Part shown: piece after piece, positions 42,592-49,267 of the stretch | How positions within the stretch are numbered: position 1 is the stretch's first letter | Layout of the letters: each line of letters starts with the position of its first letter | Made by a program: the position numbers and the translations under genes | Notes under the pieces: generated by a model | The model's input: the letters and a program-made list of their open reading frames with translations, nothing else | Databases searched by the model: none | Told to the model about the DNA's origin: nothing | DNA from: Paenibacillus lactis | Lineage (GTDB): Bacteria > Bacillota > Bacilli > Paenibacillales > Paenibacillaceae | DNA: 64,000 nt | Assembly (NCBI RefSeq): GCF_017873605.1 | Contig: NZ_JAGGKI010000005.1 | Coordinates: forward strand, 310,001 to 374,000 | Reading direction: 5' to 3'

Positions 42592-42680
42592 TACCTCAGT
42601 ATAACTCATTTTATAACGCTTTTATAGGTTTTGTTGATTATTTTTATCTATAGGGTCTGTAATGTTGTCTGCAGTAATTT

Positions 42681-42825
42681 CGCTTAACGTTCTTGTGTTC
42701 CTGACGTCGATTCCCCTTAGATAGCTCTTAACTTAGAATCGATGTGTCTGCCTGATTATGCTTCCTTGAATTCCCTCGGGCAAACCGAGCGGCGTAAGCC
42801 GCGAAGCTGGAACACGTTGTTATCC
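42681..42825 (-). repeat. attC-like site S (type B/C hybrid arms)
   Basis: The left end CGCTTAACGTTCTTGTGTTC, CTGACGTCGATTCC; arm GTCGATTCCCCTTAG pairs with CTTAGAATCGATGTG around GATAGCTCTTAA. Then ACCGAGCGGCGTAAGCCGCG and the right end GAAGCTGGAACACGTTG, TTATCC. The outer arms GTGTTCC/GGAACAC vary together relative to other sites. Confidence 0.85.
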
Positions 42826-42865
42826 ATGCCCCTGCTTATTTGAGTCGCTAACATACTATTTACGA

Positions 42866-43387
42866 CTATTTATTATTTTTGAATAATGATTTGATAATAA
42901 TTTCTGCACATTCTTCTGGCGTATTCAAACTCGTATCGACTGAACAGCTATAGCGAATGTTCTTTGACATTATTTTATTTTGCTCATCTGATTGATCTTC
43001 TCTTCTGTCACCACGTTCTATACTTCTCTTACGACAAAGATCTAAAGGACAATACACCTCAACTATATCTAAAGGATACCCATTAAAAATATCTTTGACC
43101 TTATCGTAATGTGGATTTAACTCAGGTCTTTCAACAAGTATCCCATCGATTAAAACATTCTTTCCACTATCCGAAAATAATCTTGCTGTGTAATACATCA
43201 TTATTATTACTTCACTTAAGTACTTCCAGTAATCTTTCCGCAGATGTTTATCACCAATCGTATTTTCAAAAAAATCATTGGCAACAACATAAAAAAATGG
43301 TTCAGAGTAAGTTTGCATAGCTTCTACTATTGAAGTTTTACCTGAACTTGTTACGCCATTCAAAAATATAATTCTCCCTTTATCCAT
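42866..43387 (-). CDS. Chloramphenicol-phosphotransferase-like kinase
   Basis: Start 43387 (MDKGRIIFLNGVTSSGKTS). Walker A is LNGVTSSGKTS (about residues 9-19), exactly at the N-terminus as in the chloramphenicol 3-O-phosphotransferase (CPT) family. VVANDFFENTI contains the catalytic Asp position, VLIDGILVE a Walker-B-like Asp, and VEVYCPLDLCRKRSIERGDR the lid. The C-terminal VDTSLNTPEECAEIIIKSL is also family-typical. Whether it modifies chloramphenicol or another compound cannot be told. One-gene cassette between sites S and T. Confidence 0.78.
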   Translation of the reverse strand: MDKGRIIFLNGVTSSGKTSIVEAMQTYSEPFFYVVANDFFENTIGDKHLRKDYWKYLSEVIIMMYYTARLFSDSGKNVLIDGILVERPELNPHYDKVKDIFNGYPLDIVEVYCPLDLCRKRSIERGDRREDQSDEQNKIMSKNIRYSCSVDTSLNTPEECAEIIIKSLFKNNK

Positions 43388-43433
43388 ATTTCTCATCTTC
43401 CTTTGTTATGTTTTATAAGATTTCGGGGGTTTC

Positions 43434-43505
43434 TGATAACGTTCGTGTGTTCACGAACCCTCACCGGCTTAAGCCCGTAGGGCGGGTCGTCAGACTTAGC
43501 CGGTG
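43434..43505 (-). repeat. attC-like half-site T (left half only)
   Basis: CTGATAACGTTCGTGTGTTC, ACGAACCCTCACCGGCTTAAG, hairpin GCCCGTAGGGCGGG and the return arm AGACTTAGCCGGTG form a complete first half. At 43505 it changes abruptly into the coding end of the next ORF; the GCGTGAATA arm and GTTA core are missing. Confidence 0.78.
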
Positions 43506-44128
43506 TCTTCATTGAATAAACTTGCATAATCTTGTTCAATTATTAGAGCACCTTTATCTATCATTATTGTTTTGTATTTACTCTCTAGTCTTTCCAGCTT
43601 TTCAAAAGGCTCAGAGCCTATTATTGAAAATGGATCTGTTGATGCTAGCTCTCCCTTTAAAATCCTTCTCAAATTAACCGGGGCACCCAGTTCTCTATAT
43701 GTTTGTACAGTATTGACTCTATGTTTATTCCAAAGTCTTATCGAAAGTTGTAATAAAGGGGCAAGTTGTGACCCATCAAATCTCCAAGTATTATCATTTA
43801 ACTCAACCTCGTCTTCAGGTAATATCAGGTGTAATGTAATTTCGTTTGAGTGATAAATCCAAAATAATCTCAAATGACTATATTGATCAGAGTGCAACAA
43901 CATTTGTTTGTAATCATTTTTTACGTGCTGATTGAGCCCCAACTTAAATTTTTTAGACAGTAACTTAGAGTTCCACGATATGATTTCTTCAAGGCTGTTA
44001 TTCTTAGATTCCCAATAACCCGATTTAAAAGGGAAGAACTCAAATATAGTTTCATAAACATTCTTCGTAAAATTACTGGAGAAGTAATCATAAGGAAATG
44101 AATAGTGCACTGAGAAATATGGTGGCAT
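43496..44128 (-). CDS. Hypothetical protein, 3' end fused into a half-site
   Basis: The start at 44128 (MPPYFSVHYSFPYDYF) has GGAGGAACA directly upstream. About 210 residues, soluble; HLRLFWIYHSNEITLHLILP and RLWNKHRVNTVQTYRELGAP are the most protein-like parts. No family is recognised. The last codons and the stop (about 43496-43505) are site DNA, so the natural C-terminus may have been lost in the same event that removed half of site T. The product probably still folds if only a few residues are gone. Confidence 0.6.
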   Translation of the reverse strand: MPPYFSVHYSFPYDYFSSNFTKNVYETIFEFFPFKSGYWESKNNSLEEIISWNSKLLSKKFKLGLNQHVKNDYKQMLLHSDQYSHLRLFWIYHSNEITLHLILPEDEVELNDNTWRFDGSQLAPLLQLSIRLWNKHRVNTVQTYRELGAPVNLRRILKGELASTDPFSIIGSEPFEKLERLESKYKTIMIDKGALIIEQDYASLFNEDTG

Positions 44129-44164
44129 TGTTCCTCCTGGTTTTACATGTTCTACAGATGATTT

Positions 44165-44327
44165 CACATAACGTTCCTGTATCTACGAACCCGAGAGGCT
44201 TAAGGGAGCGTCAGAGACCGGGTCCGACGGACTTAGCCTCGTAGGGTTGTGAGCTGATTCCACTCCTCTGCCTTATTCAACTTGCGAACCAATGGCCCTT
44301 GGCCCGTATGTAGATACGATGTTATGC
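44165..44327 (-). repeat. attC-like site U (type A arms)
   Basis: The left end CACATAACGTTCCTGTATCT, ACGAACCCGAGAGGC; return arm GACTTAGCCTCGTAGGGTTG; hairpin ATGGCCCTTGGCCCGTATG; right end GTAGATACGATG, TTATGCG. The outer arms are of the TATCTACG/CGTAGATA kind. Confidence 0.87.
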
Positions 44328-44392
44328 GACGATCTACGCTTCCTCGAAATACTTGCTATGACTTCTGAAATTTCGCCCTTTTAAGCGCCTCT

Positions 44393-44866
44393 TTATAACT
44401 CGTAATTATCCATTATCCAAGGAACATATAATACCTGTTCAGGTTTTATTAGTCCTCGTCCGCGAATCTCATCATTCGGTTGAATATCATCTAAATGAAT
44501 GATATTAGACCAGAAGAATACCATATAGTTCTTAGGAAAAGGGTATTTGTAATTGTCTGGTTTCTCTCCGAACATTTCAATTTCCACAAACCCCAATAGC
44601 CTCAGGTCATGTATCTTTGCTCCTGTCTCTTCGTATAGTTCTCTTATTACTGCTTCTTCTGCAGATTCTTCTCGTTCAATGTGTCCACCTGGTATATCCC
44701 AGCCTCTAGCATGCAAATCAGTTAGAATAATTTCTTCATTTGAAAATGCTAGAACGAATGAACAGGTTATTAAATGCCTATCAGGCATAACGTCAGATAT
44801 AATCGTTGTGATCTGGTTAGGTTTTGGAAGCCAATCAATGTCTTTATCTATTTTAATTATGCGCAT
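44393..44866 (-). CDS. NUDIX hydrolase
   Basis: A 157-residue protein with a perfect NUDIX box: GGHIEREESAEEAVIRELYE, then ETGA (about residues 61-83). The preceding WDIPGG and the N-terminal FVLAFSNEEIILTDLHARG are typical of the 8-oxo-dGTP-diphosphatase-like group. MVFFWSNIIHLDDIQPNDE follows. The substrate is unknown. One-gene cassette between sites U and V and the fourth NUDIX gene in the window. Confidence 0.85.
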   Translation of the reverse strand: MRIIKIDKDIDWLPKPNQITTIISDVMPDRHLITCSFVLAFSNEEIILTDLHARGWDIPGGHIEREESAEEAVIRELYEETGAKIHDLRLLGFVEIEMFGEKPDNYKYPFPKNYMVFFWSNIIHLDDIQPNDEIRGRGLIKPEQVLYVPWIMDNYEL

Positions 44867-44902
44867 TCAATATCTCCTTCTTTTATATATTAGTAGAACG
44901 TC

Positions 44903-45086
44903 GTATAACGTTCCCGTGTTCACGACGTCCCACCACCTTAAGCCCGAAAGGCGGCCGCGATGCGGTTAGGTGGTGTGGATATGTACAGTAGATTCCGCTT
45001 CCCTGCTGCTGAAATGCCTCCTAGAATCCCATCTAACCTCTGACGGACCGAGGGCAAATGCCCGAAGCGTGAATATGTTGTTAGGT
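44903..45086 (-). repeat. attC-like site V (type B arms)
   Basis: The left end CGTATAACGTTCCCGTGTTC, ACGACGTCCCACCACC; that arm pairs with GGTTAGGTGGTGTGGATATG. Then CTGACGGACCGAGGGCAAATG, CCCGAAGCGTGAATATG and the core GTTAGGTG. One of the best preserved sites. Confidence 0.88.
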
Positions 45087-45391
45087 GATGTCCCTGTCTT
45101 ATTCGAGCTACATCCCTTCTCTTTATCTATAATCTGCACACAGTGATCTCAATAGATTATTTTTTTTACTCTTCCCTATTGTAATTTGTCAGACCACATC
45201 GAATTTCTGGCATTGCTAATTTATTTAAACTGGCCGGCCCTGCCATTGAGATCTCGTTAATCCGAAGCCTTCTTTATGTATGAACCGACGATTGGCACTA
45301 CTGAGTTAATAGGATATACTTCACCTTATAAAATAACTATAAAAATTTTTTCTCTGATGTCATTTCTCATACAAGAAACAGAGGTGTACTT
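45087..45391. other. Leader region of the DUF2809 cassette, no gene seen
   Basis: About 300 bp of AT-rich DNA without a credible ORF. It contains the promoter region of the plus-strand gene that follows (TTCACCTTATAAAATAACTAT around 45321-45341 is the best -10 area). It ends at GAGGTG before the start codon. Confidence 0.4.
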
Positions 45392-45790
45392 ATGAGTAGA
45401 AGACTAGTTTACTTTAGCCTTTCCTTAATGTGTATTATTTTCTGTATACTTATAGTTTTGCTCTTTAGTGAAATGCCGTTCATAAGAGGATTGGTTGGGG
45501 ATGTTATTATTGTAGTTTTTATATATTATTTTATTATGACTCTGAAAGATTTTAATTCGATTTATGTTGTAATCTTTACTCTTGTATTGGCTTTTATCAC
45601 AGAAGTGCTGCAGTATTTTCACTTTGCTTCAATTCTAGGTCTTCAACACAATAAAATTGCACAGCTAATAATTGGTTCTATATTCGACCCTATGGATATG
45701 ATCGCATATACAATTGGAGGTATTGTTGCTTTCATCATCGATACGAAAATAATTAAGAAGCCGAAAAACACCCATATCCGCACGTACTAA
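45392..45790 (+). CDS. DUF2809-type membrane protein
   Basis: A 132-residue protein with about four helices. The pattern FIRGLVGDVIIVVFIYYFIM (about residues 29-48), LAFITEVLQYFHFASILGL and IIGSIFDPMDMIAYTIGG is characteristic of the small DUF2809/VanZ-like family, with Glu and Asp residues in membrane segments. The function is not known. It has its own promoter and points against most cassette genes, in the cassette between sites V and W. Downstream 45791-46082 has no gene that I can support. Confidence 0.72.
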   Translation: MSRRLVYFSLSLMCIIFCILIVLLFSEMPFIRGLVGDVIIVVFIYYFIMTLKDFNSIYVVIFTLVLAFITEVLQYFHFASILGLQHNKIAQLIIGSIFDPMDMIAYTIGGIVAFIIDTKIIKKPKNTHIRTY

Positions 45791-46082
45791 GAATGCAGCA
45801 AGTATCAATTGAGTTGTACAAGAAGTGCGACTATAGAGAGAGACTTCCTTACACGGGTCTTTCTTTTAGTTTTCACCCTACTAAGGGGAAACATCAATCC
45901 AAGAAGTTATACTTCCCCCGGCTCAGTCAAGAAATAAATGGAGCTCCGCAAATAACCACCGCGGTTTTGCATCCGCAGAAATAATAATGAGCCAGTTAGT
46001 ATTCCTAAGGCGTAGTAAATAAGTTTTTCTTGATTTCTATTAACTCCATCGAATTCACTCTATCATAGTATTACTGGGATTT

Positions 46083-46271
46083 CACCTAACGTTCTTGTAT
46101 TCGCGACGCCAACCACCTTAAGTCCCAACGGGACGGCCTCGATGCGGTTAGATGGTGCGGGTGTGTCCGGCTGAATATGCTTCCTTGCTACTGAAATGCC
46201 TCTCCGAATTCACTTCTAACTCCTGCCGGACCAAGGGCCGAATGGCCCGAAGCGTGAATATGGTGTTAGAC
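46083..46271 (-). repeat. attC-like site W (type B arms, 189 bp)
   Basis: The left end CACCTAACGTTCTTGTATTC, GCGACGCCAACCACC pairs with GATGCGGTTAGATGGTGCGG. Inner hairpin GTCCCAACGGGAC; TGTCCGGCTGAATATGCTTCC; CTGCCGGACCAAGGGCCGAAT; right end GAAGCGTGAATATGGTG, TTAGACG. Confidence 0.87.
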
Positions 46272-46297
46272 GAAGGTCTCTCTTCTCTGAATTACTT

Positions 46298-46759
46298 TCA
46301 AAATTGCTTTAAATTATCTATCGTATTTCTAAGTTTTTCATATGCATTTAGAGGAAATTCTGAATTCCATCTTTCTTGGAGTTCCTTAAATCCTAGATCC
46401 TTCATTTTGGTTAGTTCTCTATGTATTATTCTAAGTGGCCTAATTGTTTGTAATTGTTCTGTTATTAATAGTTTGCCTTCTTCATTTAATTCGCAACTAA
46501 AGTTATCACTCATTTCATATGCCTGAAAATTACATAACGAATTTGTGATTCTCGTTATTTTGAACCTGAATTCACCTGGTTCTGTCTGCATTGTAATTAT
46601 GACTTCATTGAAATCCTTATCCAGAAGGGAGGACTTATCGGCTAATTCATGAATTGAATCGGTCAAAAATGAAACTGGAATTTCGATTATTTCACCTTCA
46701 CTGGAAGTTATCGATATATCTAACCAACCATGGGGTTGAAGATTCATTATGATATCCAT
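46298..46759 (-). CDS. Hypothetical protein, 153 aa
   Basis: A soluble protein beginning MDIIMNLQPHGWLDISITSS, rich in beta-type sequence up to about residue 110 (EVIITMQTEPGEFRFKITRI), then a helical C-terminus with basic and aromatic residues (FKELQERWNSEFPLNAYEKL). I do not recognise the family. It may use the ATG four codons in (MNLQ) instead. One-gene cassette between sites W and X. Confidence 0.55.
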   Translation of the reverse strand: MDIIMNLQPHGWLDISITSSEGEIIEIPVSFLTDSIHELADKSSLLDKDFNEVIITMQTEPGEFRFKITRITNSLCNFQAYEMSDNFSCELNEEGKLLITEQLQTIRPLRIIHRELTKMKDLGFKELQERWNSEFPLNAYEKLRNTIDNLKQF

Positions 46760-46795
46760 GAGTTCCCCCTATTTTGAATGTATTTAGAGACTTTC

Positions 46796-46959
46796 GTATA
46801 ACGTTTATGTGTTCCTGAACCCGAGAGGCTTAAAGGAGCGTAGCGACAGGGTGGCTCCGCCACTTAGCCTCGCAGGGTTGTCTGCCCTGATTATCCTCAT
46901 CGAAAATCCTCTGGCAGATCAAGGAGCGGACGCGACGCAGCAGGAAAACGATGTTATAC
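46796..46959 (-). repeat. attC-like site X (type A arms), nearest the recombinase
   Basis: The left end CGTATAACGTTTATGTGTTC, CTGAACCCGAGAGGCTTAA; hairpin GGTGGCTCCGCCAC; return arm CTTAGCCTCGCAGGGTTG; second stem GTCTGCC/GGCAGA; right part CAGCAGGAAAACGATG, TTATACG. It is the last full site of the array on this side. Confidence 0.82.
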
Positions 46960-47051
46960 GCTGGTTCGTTCTCCTTCGAACTCACTATCATTGAATGTTT
47001 CAAGATGGGGTTGTACAATGAATATATAAGTATTTTCGGAGGTGTTCATGT

Positions 47052-47312
47052 ATGAAATGGAGCCATATCCGTGAAATCTACCCTAATCGTTGGATTCTAA
47101 TTGAAGCTCTTGCCACTCATTCAAATAACCATATAAGAACAATTGAAGAAATGTCAGTTGTTGCTGATTATGACGACCCTAAGCGTGCATGGGCTTCATA
47201 TAAGAAACTTCATATGTTAGAACCAACTAGAGAACTCTATGTTTTTTACACCGGAAATGAATGTATTGAAGTCATCGAGCAACCCTTTACCGGGATTAGA
47301 GGCCTTCGATGA
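47052..47312 (+). CDS. Small hypothetical protein partner of an aspartyl protease
   Basis: An 86-residue protein, MKWSHIREIYPNRWILIEAL, then EEMSVVADYDDPKRAWASYK. It is soluble, helical, and rich in Trp and Tyr. GGAGGTG lies about nine bases before the ATG. Its stop overlaps the next start by four bases (ATGA), so the two proteins are made together. The pair small protein plus retropepsin-like protein recurs in bacteria, but its biology is unclear. Confidence 0.65.
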   Translation: MKWSHIREIYPNRWILIEALATHSNNHIRTIEEMSVVADYDDPKRAWASYKKLHMLEPTRELYVFYTGNECIEVIEQPFTGIRGLR

Positions 47313-47689
47313 AAATCCATCTTGTAAATGGTTTGCCTATTGTTTCTCTCCCTTTATCTTACAATAATAAATCAACTCTTCTGAATAATGTACTCTTGGA
47401 TACCGGATGCTCCACAACTATTTTTGATACTGATGTTGTTGAACCAATTGGGATAGATATAGACTTTATCAACGGAAAATCGGTACGGATGTATGGAGTA
47501 GGTGGTTTAAGTGAATTATGTTATCAGCAAATTATTTCAGATCTCTCTATTGATAACATTGTGCTTAAAGATTTTACTATCCAACTAGGACTTACCAAAG
47601 AACCATATGGCTTCGATGCAATATTGGGTGTCGACTTTCTTTACAAATATGGTTTAAAAATAGATTTCGAGAAATTAGTTATTTCATAA
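47309..47689 (+). CDS. Retropepsin-like aspartyl protease
   Basis: A 126-residue protein with the single-domain retropepsin pattern: LLDTGCSTTIFDTDVV (catalytic Asp in DTG, about residues 31-33), VRMYGVGGLSELCYQQ as the flap region and AILGVDFLYKYGLKIDF as the ILG motif. Such proteins act as homodimers. There is no signal peptide, so it acts in the cytosol. It follows the 86-aa gene by translational coupling. Its 3' end is ten bases before the tandem 31-bp repeats. Confidence 0.78.
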   Translation: MKIHLVNGLPIVSLPLSYNNKSTLLNNVLLDTGCSTTIFDTDVVEPIGIDIDFINGKSVRMYGVGGLSELCYQQIISDLSIDNIVLKDFTIQLGLTKEPYGFDAILGVDFLYKYGLKIDFEKLVIS

Positions 47690-47699
47690 AGGTTTAACG

Positions 47700-47761
47700 A
47701 ACTTGCACATAACTCCAAATCTACGCACTTAACTTGCATATAACTCCATATCTACGCACTT
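47700..47761. repeat. Two tandem 31-bp repeats with attC-like cores (attI-like candidate)
   Basis: The units 47700-47730 and 47731-47761 abut and differ at two positions. Each has the form AACTTGC-AYATAAC-TCCAWATCTACG-CACTT, containing the CATAAC core and the ATCTACG arm of site U (CACATAACGTTCCTGTATCT, ACG). They lie between the first array cassette and the recombinase remnant, where an integron attachment site would be. An alternative is the worn edge of a lost site. Confidence 0.55.
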
Positions 47762-47877
47762 CGCTAATACTACCATAATATGAATATTACCGTATTTCGT
47801 AAACACCTGAATAGTTGCAGAATTAGCGAAGCTATTGCATTAAGACAAGCCACGCCAAAATTCAAACATTCTAAATC

Positions 47878-48385
47878 CTAGTCCTTCCTCTCCCTACAGA
47901 TCCAGCGGACGTTTAGATTAACATGTATCGTTCCGTCGTGCGACTGCTTTCGTGACCTAGAAGTTCCTGAATGTAACACAAGTCCGTGCCTGCCCAAGCA
48001 AATGGGTTGCAATCGAATGACGTAGTGTGTGCAGGCTGGCCTTTTTTTGCAAGTTGGATTGCAGCAATGCTTGTTCAAACACCTTTTGTACCATTCTTTC
48101 CGTTATGTGCTTTTCTTCGGCTTGGCCGGGAAACAACCATTTCTGAGGAGGGTGTTGTTCAATGTATTTCTGAAGAACATCAAGCGCAGATTGCGAAAGT
48201 ATAGTATAGGGGTCTTTTTTTCCTTTTGCCTGCCTGTCCTTGAGTAAATAACGCTCCACGTCGATGTCTCCTGGTTTTAAACGAACCACCTCACTAACCC
48301 GTAGGCCGGAGGAATACGTCAGATACAATATGGCCTTATGTTTCAGGTTGTGTACGTGTCCCAACACCTGACGAGATGGAACAGC
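47878..48385 (-). pseudogene. Tyrosine recombinase remnant (N-terminus lost, two frameshifts)
   Basis: The catalytic domain of a Xer/integrase-type recombinase: SSGLRVSEVVRLKPGDID (first Arg), a QAKGKKDPYTILS beta-hairpin (Lys), HITERMVQKVFEQAL, and LHTLRHSIATHLLG (His-x-x-Arg). After LLGQ the frame shifts; the neighbouring frame continues GTDLCYIQELLGHESSRTTE, then RY (second His and the nucleophile region), and another shift leads to HVNLNVRWICRERKD. The segment before the LRH motif is short, so the extra helix that marks IntI integrases appears absent. The N-terminal core-binding domain is missing; the remnant abuts the terminator of the neighbouring CPBP gene. Confidence 0.82.
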
Positions 48386-48416
48386 AAAAAGGCCGTAACC
48401 GCAAGGATTACAGCCT
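48386..48416 (-). terminator. Terminator of the CPBP protease gene
   Basis: On the minus strand AGGCTGTAATCC, loop TTGC, GGTTACGGCCT and then TTTTTG: a long stem with one bulge and a T-run, about 40 bp after the stop at 48454. Confidence 0.72.
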
Positions 48417-48453
48417 GCTCATTTTGTGGGCCCCGCACATAACGGCATACAAT

Positions 48454-49158
48454 TTATGCAAACACCGTTAGCAGCACCCCAACTGTGTTGGTCAACCCGT
48501 GAACGATTATGCCGGGGATCACGGAACCCGTTTTTTCATACGTCCAGGCGAAAATCAGACCGCTCGCAAAATTGAGAGGAAGCGTGTTATAAGTCGGGAT
48601 GTGGGCGATCGTAAACAGTGAGGAGCTAAGGAAGAGGGCCCACCCCGCCCCGTAACGCGTCCGAAACCAGCGGTAGAGAAAGCCTCGATACAATATTTCC
48701 TCATAAATTGGCGAAATGATGCCTCCGACCGCAACTGCGATCAGGATGCCAAGAACATTGGCATGGGTTTGCAAATTTTCGGTTTTGCTGTTTTCGTATC
48801 CGCCACCAAGCAGCGTCATCAGCAGCAGCATAACCGTCCCGAGCGCCAGCACCGCAACGGACCACAGCAGAATGTCCCTCCAATACTTGCGCGGAAAAGA
48901 ACGAAGCCCCACCTCGGACCATCCGGCTTTATCCGGATAAAGCGCTATAAAATAGAGGCTTGCCATGTACACGATGCTCAGGACAAATCCCATTAGCGTA
49001 CCCGCATACAACGCGTTGCCCAGCCATTTTTCCAGCAAAGCGTATAATTTGACTTCGACCAGCCATGGCACCAGTACAAAAGACAATAAAACCATGATGA
49101 TCAGCTCTTTGGCTGACCAAGGATCTTTTGCCCAAACTTGATTATGGTTTGCTTTCAT
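48454..49158 (-). CDS. CPBP family intramembrane metalloprotease
   Basis: A 234-residue membrane protein with about seven helices. The CPBP/Abi signature is PIYEEILYRGFLYRWF (EExxxR, about residues 152-167), followed by LFTIAHIPTYN (His) and VIPGIIVHGLTNT (second His). Related proteins cleave membrane substrates or act in bacteriocin self-protection. The gene diverges from a MerR gene across a 19-bp-spacer promoter, so it is probably induced by the MerR ligand. Confidence 0.85.
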   Translation of the reverse strand: MKANHNQVWAKDPWSAKELIIMVLLSFVLVPWLVEVKLYALLEKWLGNALYAGTLMGFVLSIVYMASLYFIALYPDKAGWSEVGLRSFPRKYWRDILLWSVAVLALGTVMLLLMTLLGGGYENSKTENLQTHANVLGILIAVAVGGIISPIYEEILYRGFLYRWFRTRYGAGWALFLSSSLFTIAHIPTYNTLPLNFASGLIFAWTYEKTGSVIPGIIVHGLTNTVGVLLTVFA

Positions 49159-49196
49159 TTTGCGATTCCCCCTAATTTATCCTTCGGTTAAAATGT

Positions 49197-49227
49197 AGTC
49201 TACAAGGTTACGCAACGTAACCTGCAA
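49197..49227 (-). promoter_or_regulatory. MerR-type promoter of the CPBP gene
   Basis: On the minus strand: -35 TTGCAG (49222-49227), 19-bp spacer (49203-49221), -10 TAGACT (49197-49202). The spacer carries the palindrome AGGTTACGTTGCGTAACCT, apart from its last bases. Long spacer plus dyad is diagnostic of MerR-family activation. Confidence 0.8.
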
Positions 49228-49267
49228 GCACGAATTTTAAACGATAAGAAAGAGGGGACTGTACGCT

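Noticed and set aside
45793..45984. Plus-strand ORF after the DUF2809 gene
   Set aside because: No ribosome binding site and a composition unlike the neighbouring proteins; it looks like chance.
17515..46959. CRISPR array
   Set aside because: The repeats are 110-190 bp, structured, variable and spaced by gene-sized DNA; no short regular spacers exist.
17515..46959. Simple MITE family
   Set aside because: All copies share one orientation and lie between genes at cassette spacing, and no target duplications are visible at the borders. Kept as the main alternative rather than fully excluded.
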